DNA of 64,000 bases from Enterococcaceae bacterium (GTDB taxonomy: Bacteria > Bacillota > Bacilli > Lactobacillales > Enterococcaceae), in assembly GCA_022649665.1 (NCBI GenBank), contig JALCOL010000002.1:1-64000 (forward strand), given 5' to 3'. How positions within the stretch are numbered: position 1 is the first letter of the stretch; each line of letters begins with the position of its first letter. Made by a program: the position numbers and the translations under genes. This document shows, in pieces, positions 57,259 to 64,000 of this stretch. The notes below the pieces were generated by a model. It searched no databases and was not told the DNA's origin. It saw only the letters and a list, made by a program, of their open reading frames with translations.

Positions 57259-57302
57259 CTGGGAAAAATATCCCGTTTATCGATATTTTTCCCAGTTTTT
57301 TT
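57259..57302 (+). terminator. Terminator of the atp operon
   Basis: CTGGGAAAAATAT pairs perfectly with ATATTTTTCCCAG and is followed by seven T. Confidence 0.93.
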
Positions 57303-57330
57303 ATCGAAAGAAAAGAAGATGGAGAGCAAA

Positions 57331-57567
57331 ATGTATCTTTCAGTAGAAAATATCGTCCGCATGATCTGTTACATAGGGTTTACATATTTATCATATTGGA
57401 GTTTGAACAGTTTGCAATTCGAAAAACTGTTCCGGCGCGGTCATGACCGCCAGCTGCGGCTGTTTCTGACGTTTTTAGCGATGATCATGGGTTTTTTGGT
57501 GACGAACTTTCTGCTGGACTTTGTTGCATCTTTTCAGGATCTTTTTCAAAAAAATTTACAAAAATAA
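57331..57567 (+). CDS. DUF1146 membrane protein (YwzB family)
   Basis: A 78-residue protein with two membrane helices (about 10-28 and 45-66), typical of DUF1146, whose function is unknown. It stands between the atp operon and murA, the conserved firmicute position. The ATG at 57331 follows GGAGAG; 57319 is another in-frame start. Confidence 0.85.
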   Translation: MYLSVENIVRMICYIGFTYLSYWSLNSLQFEKLFRRGHDRQLRLFLTFLAMIMGFLVTNFLLDFVASFQDLFQKNLQK

Positions 57568-57644
57568 AACCTTACGCTGTTCGAAAAGCGGCATCCGCGC
57601 TATACTGATTGAAAACAGCTGAGAAGGTTTTGGGGGGAAATGTA

Positions 57645-58937
57645 ATGGATGAAATCGTTGTTCGCGGAGGTCACCGTTTGACAGGCGAAGTAGAGATCGA
57701 AGGGGCAAAAAATGCCGTACTGCCGATCCTGGCCGCCACACTCTTGGCAGAAGAAGGAGAGAGCCGCTTAACGAATGTGCCGGTGCTTTCTGATGTATAC
57801 ATGATGAATGAAGTTTTGAGCCACTTGCATGCCAAAGTGGCATTCAACGAAGAAGACAAAACGATCGTCGTGGATGCAACTGCCCCGCTCGCGATCAAAG
57901 CGAGCTATGAATATGTCAGCAAAATGCGAGCATCGATCATCGTGATGGGTCCTCTGTTGGCGCGAAACGGCCATGCGCAAGTTGCGCTGCCGGGCGGATG
58001 TGCGATCGGCAAGCGCCCGATCGACCTGCATTTTAAAGGATTTGAAGCGCTTGGCGCAACGATCAACTACAAAGCCGGCTATATCGAAGCGTATGCCGAT
58101 GAATTAGTGGGAGCGAATATTTATTTGGATTTCCCGAGTGTCGGCGCGACGCAAAATATCATGATGGCGGCGATTTATGCGAAAGGGACGACGACGCTTG
58201 AAAACGTCGCCCGCGAACCGGAGATCGTTGATTTGGCGAATATTTTGAATAAAATGGGCGCAAAGATCCACGGGGCCGGAACAGAAGTCATTCGAATCGA
58301 AGGCGTCAAAAAACTGCACGGGGTTGAATACGGGATCGTGCAAGACCGGATCGAAGCCGGAACATTCATGGTCGCCTCTGCGATGACTCACGGAAATGTG
58401 TTGGTCAAAGATGCGATCGCCGAACATAACCGGCCGCTGATCTCGAAATTAACCGAGATGGGCGCTGTGATCACCGAAGAAGAAGGCGGCTTGCGCGTCA
58501 TCGGACCGGAAAAATTGAAAGCGACTGATGTCAAGACCATGCCGCATCCCGGTTTTCCGACCGATATGCAGGCGCAGATGACTGCGATCCAATTAGTCGC
58601 TGAAGGTGTGAGTGTGACGACCGAGACGGTTTTTGAAAATCGTTTCCAGCATTTGGAAGAGCTGCGCCGAATGAATGCGAAATTTACGATCGAAAACAAT
58701 GTGGCCCGGATCTATGGACCGAGCGAGCTCCAAGGGGCGCATGTAAAAGCAACTGATCTTCGTGCGGCAGCAGCTTTGATCTTAGCGGGTCTGCGCGCGG
58801 AAGGGCAAACTGTCGTCAGCAATCTGCAGTACTTGGATCGCGGCTATTACAATTTCCATAAAAAGCTCCAAGCGCTTGGCGGCGATGTTGAACGCTTCAC
58901 CACGGAAGAAAGCAGAGAAAAAATCGTGGTCGATTGA
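57645..58937 (+). CDS. murA: UDP-N-acetylglucosamine 1-carboxyvinyltransferase MurA
   Basis: First committed step of peptidoglycan synthesis and target of fosfomycin. The 430-residue protein has the catalytic cysteine C119 in [29 protein letters not shown] near the start, and FPTDMQAQM and [15 protein letters not shown] later. The ATG at 57645 follows GGGGGG. Many firmicutes have two MurA copies; only one is in view. Confidence 0.97.
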   Translation: MDEIVVRGGHRLTGEVEIEGAKNAVLPILAATLLAEEGESRLTNVPVLSDVYMMNEVLSHLHAKVAFNEEDKTIVVDATAPLAIKASYEYVSKMRASIIVMGPLLARNGHAQVALPGGCAIGKRPIDLHFKGFEALGATINYKAGYIEAYADELVGANIYLDFPSVGATQNIMMAAIYAKGTTTLENVAREPEIVDLANILNKMGAKIHGAGTEVIRIEGVKKLHGVEYGIVQDRIEAGTFMVASAMTHGNVLVKDAIAEHNRPLISKLTEMGAVITEEEGGLRVIGPEKLKATDVKTMPHPGFPTDMQAQMTAIQLVAEGVSVTTETVFENRFQHLEELRRMNAKFTIENNVARIYGPSELQGAHVKATDLRAAAALILAGLRAEGQTVVSNLQYLDRGYYNFHKKLQALGGDVERFTTEESREKIVVD

Positions 58938-58960
58938 TCTGCAGGATAGGAGGGATGATC

Positions 58961-59149
58961 GTGACGATCAAAGATACCATCATCAGACGGATTTTGGTCA
59001 CTTTGGTGATCATTCTGGCAGTCTTTTTGATCATGCTGCTCTTATTCATTATCGGCATGATGATCGGCTATGGCGGATTTGGCCATGGACATGTTTTCGA
59101 TGTATTTCGTCTTAAAACATGGACCCATATTTTTGACTTTTTACGTTAG
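58961..59149 (+). CDS. EpuA-like small membrane protein (PF11772, so-called RNA polymerase beta subunit family)
   Basis: About 62 residues: a short basic start, one long hydrophobic helix (about 11-36) and a tail with GHGHVFDVF, then KTWTHIFDFLR. This matches the streptococcal EpuA family, often encoded after murA and linked to DNA uptake or simply of unknown role. The name RNA polymerase subunit in databases is misleading. GTG 58961 is chosen because TAGGAGGG lies six bases upstream. Confidence 0.8.
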   Translation: MTIKDTIIRRILVTLVIILAVFLIMLLLFIIGMMIGYGGFGHGHVFDVFRLKTWTHIFDFLR

Positions 59150-59231
59150 ACACTTTGCGGCTGGTTCGGGGCTCTTTTGAGCGACTCGAGCTGGTCTTTT
59201 CTTTTGACCAAGCATCCCAAGGAGGGATGAA

Positions 59232-59528
59232 ATGATTCGAAAATTTTTGATCCTTTTAGTTCGCTTCTATCAAAAAGCGATTTCGCCGATGACCGGACCG
59301 CACTGCAAATACCATCCAACATGTTCGCAGTATATGATCGATGCGCTCCGGATGCATGGACCGCTTTTAGGACTTCTAATGGGGATCGCGCGTATCTTGC
59401 GCTGCAATCCGTTTGTCCGCGGCGGCATCGACTATGTTCCGCTCAAATTCAGTCTGCGCAAAAATCCTGATGAAACATACAATCCGCCGGAAAGTGCGCG
59501 GAAACGCCGGCAGCAGCAAAAAATGTGA
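59232..59528 (+). CDS. yidD: Membrane protein insertion efficiency factor YidD
   Basis: A 98-residue protein aiding YidC-dependent insertion. It has the family core [20 protein letters not shown], then [11 protein letters not shown], with the conserved cysteines, and [24 protein letters not shown] precedes the ATG. The C-terminal tail is basic. Confidence 0.95.
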   Translation: MIRKFLILLVRFYQKAISPMTGPHCKYHPTCSQYMIDALRMHGPLLGLLMGIARILRCNPFVRGGIDYVPLKFSLRKNPDETYNPPESARKRRQQQKM

Positions 59529-59536
59529 ATTGAGAA

Positions 59537-59551
59537 AATTTTCTGACAATT
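59537..59551 (+). promoter_or_regulatory. CodY box upstream of livJ
   Basis: AATTTTCTGACAATT matches the CodY consensus AATTTTCWGAAAATT at 14 of 15 positions. It ends 3 bases before the -35 of the livJ promoter. CodY senses branched-chain amino acids and GTP, which fits control of their transporter. Confidence 0.75.
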
Positions 59552-59554
59552 ATC

Positions 59555-59583
59555 TTGACAATCCATTAGACCTCCCTTATAGT
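59555..59583 (+). promoter_or_regulatory. livJ promoter
   Basis: TTGACA (perfect -35), 17 bases, TATAGT. It leaves a leader of about 55 bases. Confidence 0.85.
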
Positions 59584-59643
59584 AGAAAAATATCGATGAG
59601 CTTTTAAGCGATTAAATTTTGATACTATTTGGGGGTCTTTTTT

Positions 59644-60834
59644 ATGAAAAAGCGATTCAGCATATTATTGATGGGGCTCGGTGCACTCGCTTTACTTAGC
59701 GCCTGCAGCGGAGCAGGAAATGTCAAAGGCGGCGGCTCAGGAAGCGCAGAGGGGAATACGGCGAAAGGCGATACGATCAAGATCGGGGTCGATATGGAAT
59801 TGTCCGGCAGCGTATCAGCTTATGGGACGCAGGAAAAAGAAGGGATCCAGCTGGCAGTTGACGAGATCAATAAGGCCGGCGGTGTCCTTGGGAAAAAAAT
59901 ACAATTGATCGAAAAAGATAATAAGAGCGATACCGCTGAAGCTGCTTCGGTCGCAGCCAACTTGACGAACAGCGGCGTGGTAGCGATCGTTGGGCCAGCC
60001 ACATCGAGTGCGGTCAAAGCGATCCTGCCGAACATCACGAAAGCGGCAGTTCCAGCGATCACTCCTTCGGGAACGGATGATGCGATCACGGTTTCCAAAG
60101 GGAAAGTCCAACCATACGTTTTCCGTTCCTGTTTCCAAGATAGTCTGCAAGGGGTCATCTTGGCGCGTTACGCTCAAAACCAGCTGAAAGCACAAAAAGT
60201 GGCGATCTTAGGCGATAACTCTTCGGATTACGCGACCGGTTTGACGAAAGCTTTCAAAGGGGAATACAAAGGAACGATCGCTTCTGAAGAAAACTTCACT
60301 GCGGGTGACAAAGACTTCCAAGCCCAATTGACGAAACTCAAAGACAGCGACTTCGATGCTTTGTTCATTCCAGGATACTATTCCGAAGCGGGCTTGATCA
60401 TCAAACAAGCGCGCGAAATGGGGATCACCAAGCCGATCCTCGGCGCAGACGGGTTTTCTGATCCGACGCTGATCGAGATCGCGGGTGCACAAAATGTATC
60501 GAATGTTTTCTATACTTCCCACTTCTCCGCAGAAGCGCCGGCTACTGACAAAGTGGCGCCGTTCGTTGAAGCGTTCAAAGCGAAGTATAATGCGGAACCT
60601 TCTTCATTCCATGCACTTTCATACGATGCGGTCTATATGATCAAACAAGCGATCGAAGACGCAGGAGAAGCGAATTCAGTGAAGATCACGAAATCGCTCA
60701 GCAAGTTGAAAGATTTCAAAGGGGTCACCGGCACGATGACGATCGATAAAGATCATAATCCGGAAAAAGATGCCGTTGTGATCGGGATGACCGACGGGAA
60801 AGAAAGTTCGGCTGAAATCGTGAAACCAAATTAA
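59644..60834 (+). CDS. livJ: Branched-chain amino-acid ABC transporter substrate-binding lipoprotein
   Basis: A 396-residue type I periplasmic-binding-fold protein anchored as a lipoprotein (lipobox LLSACSGA). It has IKIGVDMELSGSVSAYGTQE, GVVAIVGPATSSAV and AVPAITPSGTDD, the Leu/Ile/Val receptor pattern. ATG 59644 follows GGGGGT. First gene of livJHMGF, next to a CodY box. A weak terminator-like hairpin separates it from livH. Confidence 0.95.
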   Translation: MKKRFSILLMGLGALALLSACSGAGNVKGGGSGSAEGNTAKGDTIKIGVDMELSGSVSAYGTQEKEGIQLAVDEINKAGGVLGKKIQLIEKDNKSDTAEAASVAANLTNSGVVAIVGPATSSAVKAILPNITKAAVPAITPSGTDDAITVSKGKVQPYVFRSCFQDSLQGVILARYAQNQLKAQKVAILGDNSSDYATGLTKAFKGEYKGTIASEENFTAGDKDFQAQLTKLKDSDFDALFIPGYYSEAGLIIKQAREMGITKPILGADGFSDPTLIEIAGAQNVSNVFYTSHFSAEAPATDKVAPFVEAFKAKYNAEPSSFHALSYDAVYMIKQAIEDAGEANSVKITKSLSKLKDFKGVTGTMTIDKDHNPEKDAVVIGMTDGKESSAEIVKPN

Positions 60835-60847
60835 ATCGTTTTGAATA

Positions 60848-60889
60848 GAGGCTGCGGCGAATTTTTGTCACAGTCTCTTCTCTCTTTTT
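60848..60889 (+). terminator. Attenuator-like hairpin between livJ and livH
   Basis: GAGGCTG pairs with CAGTCTC (one G-T) across a 16-base loop and runs into TTCTCTCTTTTT. A partial terminator here would give more binding protein than membrane parts. Confidence 0.55.
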
Positions 60890-60920
60890 CGAAAAATTCA
60901 AGAATGGATGTGAAGTATTT

Positions 60921-61802
60921 ATGGAAATGGTCATTCAGCAGCTGGTCAACGGGCTGTTTCTCGGCAGTATCTATGCGCTGTTGGCACTCGGCTATACGAT
61001 GGTCTATGGGATCATCAAATTGATCAACTTCGCGCACGGTGAAATTTATATGATCGGTGCTTTTATCGGCTATTTTACGATCAATAAACTCGGGATCGGA
61101 CTTGTGCCGGCCCTTGTTATCTCGATGGCGGCTTGCGCCTGCTTGGGAATGCTGATCGAATTTCTCGCGTATCGGCCGCTGCGCAAATCGACACGGGTCG
61201 CGGCACTGATCACGGCGATCGGAGTTTCGTATTTTTTGCAAAATGTCATGATCTACTTTTTCGGCTCGAACAGCCGCTCTTTTCCGCAAGATGTCATTGA
61301 AAAAGCGACGTATCATTTTGGATTTTTGCAAGTCACCAAGATCCAGCTGATCATCTTGTTTACCGCACTTTTACTGATGCTGGCACTGCAATTTATTATT
61401 CAATACACTAAAATGGGCAAAGCGATGCGGGCAGTTTCCGTCGATGCCGATGCGGCAGAATTGATGGGGATCAGTGTCGACCGTACGATCTCGTTCACGT
61501 TTGCCGTTGGTTCAGCGCTGGCAGCCGCGGCCGGGATCTTGATCGGACTCTATTACAATTCGATCGATCCGATGATGGGGGCGCTCCCCGGGATCAAGGC
61601 GTTTGTTGCCGCAGTATTAGGCGGAATCGGGATCGTTCCCGGTGCCGCGCTTGGCGGATTTGCGATCGGCTTGATCGAGACGGCGGTCGTTGCGACACCT
61701 TACTCGCAGTTTAAAGACGCGGCGGTGTATCTCGTTTTGATCTTGATCCTGCTTTTCCGTCCAGCAGGGCTCCTCGGCAAAAATATCAAAGAGAAAGTGT
61801 AG
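60921..61802 (+). CDS. livH: Branched-chain amino-acid ABC transporter permease LivH
   Basis: A 293-residue permease with about eight membrane helices, beginning QLVNGLFLGSIYALLALGYT and having YGIIKLINFAHGE, hallmarks of LivH. It forms the channel with LivM. The ribosome binding site is modest. livM begins directly after its stop. Confidence 0.94.
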   Translation: MEMVIQQLVNGLFLGSIYALLALGYTMVYGIIKLINFAHGEIYMIGAFIGYFTINKLGIGLVPALVISMAACACLGMLIEFLAYRPLRKSTRVAALITAIGVSYFLQNVMIYFFGSNSRSFPQDVIEKATYHFGFLQVTKIQLIILFTALLLMLALQFIIQYTKMGKAMRAVSVDADAAELMGISVDRTISFTFAVGSALAAAAGILIGLYYNSIDPMMGALPGIKAFVAAVLGGIGIVPGAALGGFAIGLIETAVVATPYSQFKDAAVYLVLILILLFRPAGLLGKNIKEKV

Positions 61803-61811
61803 GTGACGTTC

Positions 61812-62786
61812 ATGAAAAAGAATTTAAAAGTAAATCTGATGTGGCTTGGAATCGCCGTTATCGGATATTTGATCATTTATTTTCTGCACGTTGCCGGACT
61901 CGTCACCGTTTTTTCTGAAACGACGATGGTAATGATCGGGATCAACGTGATCCTGGCGACCGGTTTGAATTTGATCATCGGTTTTGCCGGGCAGTTCTCA
62001 CTGGGACATGCCGGCTTTATGGCGATCGGCGCTTATGGGACTAGTTTGGTCCTTATGAATAATCCAACGATGGGCGGCTTGTTTACCGGGCTTTTCATCA
62101 GTATGATCCTTTCAGGGTTTGTTGCGCTGGTCGTCGGGATCCCGACACTGCGGCTGAAAGGCGATTATTTAGCGATCGCGACCCTTGGGATCTCTGAGAT
62201 CATTCGGATCGTGATCATCAATATGCCGAAACTGACGAATGGGCCGGCCGGGCTCTTCGGTATTCCTAATATGGCCAGCTGGTCGTTGGTGTATATTTTG
62301 ATGGTTCTTTCAACGGTCTTGATCTACAACTTTATTCATAGCGGGCCGGGACGCGCTGTCATGTCGGTCCGCGAAGATGAGATCGCGGCAGAAGCGATGG
62401 GCGTCAACACTACGAAATATAAAGTCATGGCATTCGTGTTCGGCGCAATGACCGCGGCGATCGCCGGCGGCTTGCATGCCAGCTATATCCAAACGATCGC
62501 GCCGAAAGACTTTACCTTTAATAAATCGATCGATATCCTGATCATCGTGGTCTTTGGCGGGATCGGCAGTTTGACAGGGACATTCGTCGCTTCGATCGCG
62601 CTCGGGATCTTGAATATGGTCCTGCAAGACTTCGGTCAATTGCGGATGATCATTTATGCGCTGGCTTTGATCATTATCATGATCTTTAAACCGAACGGTC
62701 TTTTGGGCAATTGGGAGTTCTCGCTGGCGCGCTTGATGAACCGCAAAAAGAAGGGAGGCGTCAAAGATGGCTCTGCTGCAAATTGA
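61812..62786 (+). CDS. livM: Branched-chain amino-acid ABC transporter permease LivM
   Basis: A 324-residue permease with nine or so membrane helices; LNLIIGFAGQFSLGHAGFMA and TLRLKGDYLAIATLGISEI are LivM signatures. The ATG at 61812 has TAGGTGA before it; a GTG at 61803 is in frame. It overlaps livG by 20 bases. GATC occurs about 25 times, far above chance. Confidence 0.94.
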   Translation: MKKNLKVNLMWLGIAVIGYLIIYFLHVAGLVTVFSETTMVMIGINVILATGLNLIIGFAGQFSLGHAGFMAIGAYGTSLVLMNNPTMGGLFTGLFISMILSGFVALVVGIPTLRLKGDYLAIATLGISEIIRIVIINMPKLTNGPAGLFGIPNMASWSLVYILMVLSTVLIYNFIHSGPGRAVMSVREDEIAAEAMGVNTTKYKVMAFVFGAMTAAIAGGLHASYIQTIAPKDFTFNKSIDILIIVVFGGIGSLTGTFVASIALGILNMVLQDFGQLRMIIYALALIIIMIFKPNGLLGNWEFSLARLMNRKKKGGVKDGSAAN

Positions 62787-63546
62787 AAATTTGACGAAAA
62801 ACTTCGGCGGCTTGGCAGCTGTTTCCAACGTTTCAATGACGATCGATGCCAATGAACTGGTCGGTTTGATCGGTCCAAACGGTGCCGGGAAGACGACACT
62901 GTTCAATTTGATCACCGGCGTCTACGAGCCTTCCAGCGGCAAAGTCCTGCTTGCTGACGACAATGGCGATATGGAGCTTTTGAACGGCAAAAAGACCTAT
63001 GTGATCGCAAAAAAAGGTTTGAGCCGCACCTTCCAAAATATTCGGCTGTTCAAAGATCTGAGTGTTCTCGATAATGTGTTGATCGCGATGAACGCCAAAC
63101 ATAAAGAAGGCTTCCCGACGGCAGTATTGCGGCTGCCGAAGTTTTACAAAGATGAAGAGGTCATGAAAAAAGAAGCATTCGACTTGCTGAAGATTTTTGA
63201 AATGGAAGACAAAGCCGATACGTTGGCAAAAAATCTGCCGTATGGCGAACAGCGCCGGCTTGAGATCGTGCGGGCACTCGCGACTGAACCGAAGATCTTG
63301 TTTTTGGACGAACCGGCCGCCGGCATGAATCCGCAGGAAACGGCAGAACTGACTGATTTGATCCGTCAGATCCAAGAACAGTTCAAAATGACGATCCTCT
63401 TGATCGAACATGATATGTCCTTAGTCATGAAAGTCTGCGAGCGTATTTATGTGTTGGAATACGGCCGTGTTTTAGCGGAGGGGACTCCTGCAGAGATCCG
63501 CGAAAACCCTGAAGTGATCAAAGCATATTTGGGAGGCGAGGCTTGA
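62767..63546 (+). CDS. livG: Branched-chain amino-acid ABC transporter ATPase LivG
   Basis: A 259-residue ABC ATPase with Walker A GPNGAGKTTLFN, the LivG-type SRTFQNIRLF Q-loop segment, a signature region reading LPYGEQRRLEIVRALA (LSGGQ replaced by LPYGE, normal for LivG), Walker B ILFLDEPAAGMNP and the switch in LIEHDMS. GGGAGG precedes the ATG. It overlaps livF by 1 base. Confidence 0.95.
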   Translation: MALLQIENLTKNFGGLAAVSNVSMTIDANELVGLIGPNGAGKTTLFNLITGVYEPSSGKVLLADDNGDMELLNGKKTYVIAKKGLSRTFQNIRLFKDLSVLDNVLIAMNAKHKEGFPTAVLRLPKFYKDEEVMKKEAFDLLKIFEMEDKADTLAKNLPYGEQRRLEIVRALATEPKILFLDEPAAGMNPQETAELTDLIRQIQEQFKMTILLIEHDMSLVMKVCERIYVLEYGRVLAEGTPAEIRENPEVIKAYLGGEA

Positions 63547-64000
63547 TGCTGTTAGATGTCAAAAACTTATCGGTCCATTACGGGATGATCCAAGCCGTGA
63601 AAGACGTCAGCTTCTACGTCGATCCCGGTGAGATCGTTTCTTTGATCGGGGCCAACGGTGCCGGGAAGACGACGATTTTGCATACGATCTCGGGTTTGAT
63701 CCGGCCGAGCGCCGGCGAGATCGACTTCAACGGCGACAATATCACGAAAGATTCACCGCAGAAAATCGTTGAAAAAGGGCTGGTCCAAGTTCCCGAAGGC
63801 CGCCATGTTTTTCCGGGGATGTCGGTCAAAGAAAATCTTGAAATGGGCGCGTTTGTGCAAAAAGACAAAGAAACGATCAAAAAAAATCGCAAAATGGTCT
63901 TTGAGCGTTTTCCGATCTTGAAAGAGCGGCTGAACCAAGATGCCGCGACCTTGTCCGGCGGGGAGCAGCAGATGCTCGCGATGGGGCGCGCTTTGATGGC
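63546..64000 (+). CDS. livF: Branched-chain amino-acid ABC transporter ATPase LivF (cut by window edge)
   Basis: The first 151 codons of the second ATPase. Walker A is GANGAGKTTILH, the PEGRHVFPGMSVKENL Q-loop region is LivF-specific, and the signature LSGGEQQMLAMGRALM is reached just before the edge. The ATG overlaps the livG stop (TGATG). Roughly 80 residues, including Walker B, lie beyond the window. Confidence 0.94.
   Translation, partial: MLLDVKNLSVHYGMIQAVKDVSFYVDPGEIVSLIGANGAGKTTILHTISGLIRPSAGEIDFNGDNITKDSPQKIVEKGLVQVPEGRHVFPGMSVKENLEMGAFVQKDKETIKKNRKMVFERFPILKERLNQDAATLSGGEQQMLAMGRALM

Overview
The window reads as chromosomal DNA of a low-to-mid GC member of the Lactobacillales, most probably Enterococcaceae. 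Three things point there: a lysine-type cell-wall gene set, the gene order atp operon - DUF1146 - murA - yidD, and a DUF402 protein whose N-terminus looks enterococcal. I cannot name genus or species. No tRNA, rRNA, tmRNA, CRISPR array or intact insertion sequence was seen.

Positions 1-15,000 form an accessory surface-polysaccharide region. It holds the end of rfbD, a flippase, several glycosyltransferases, an acyltransferase, a probable dTDP-rhamnose 4-epimerase, a Wzy/ligase-type protein and a CDP-alcohol phosphatidyltransferase. The genes lie on both strands and show signs of recombination: a small ISL3-like inverted-repeat element, an orphan ImmA-type gene, and a decapitated choline-binding-type protein. 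It also carries an intact NlpC/P60 hydrolase with choline-binding-type repeats, and a LicB-like transporter behind an unusual protein joining a winged helix, a LicC-like nucleotidyltransferase and a LicA-like kinase. Together these suggest phosphocholine is placed on a surface polymer and read by choline-binding proteins.

Positions 15,000-36,000 are mostly core genes: mltG, greA, a liaFSR-type envelope-stress operon, a KtrA-like protein, sodA, dapF and a cold-shock gene. A capsule-type regulatory quartet (LCP, CpsC, CpsD, CpsB) stands alone without glycosyltransferases. Then come a polar amino-acid ABC transporter, a second LCP protein, rlmCD, recX-mutY and a DUF402 phosphatase.

Positions 36,000-50,500 hold an ADP-ribosylglycohydrolase, murF, a cshA-type helicase with a structured leader, a small cell-wall operon (unknown protein, DD-carboxypeptidase, glucosaminidase), xpt, purK-purB with two small downstream genes, and secG-rnr-smpB.

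Positions 50,500-64,000 hold the F1Fo ATP synthase operon in the order a, c, b, delta, alpha, gamma, beta, epsilon, with a terminator-like hairpin after the c gene. DUF1146, murA, an EpuA-like peptide and yidD follow. The window ends in a branched-chain amino-acid ABC transporter (livJHMGF, livF cut by the edge) with a near-perfect CodY box next to its promoter.

Across the core part GATC is strongly over-represented, about five to six times the random expectation by hand count in two genes. It falls to roughly the random level or below in several left-hand polysaccharide genes, which supports a different origin for that region.
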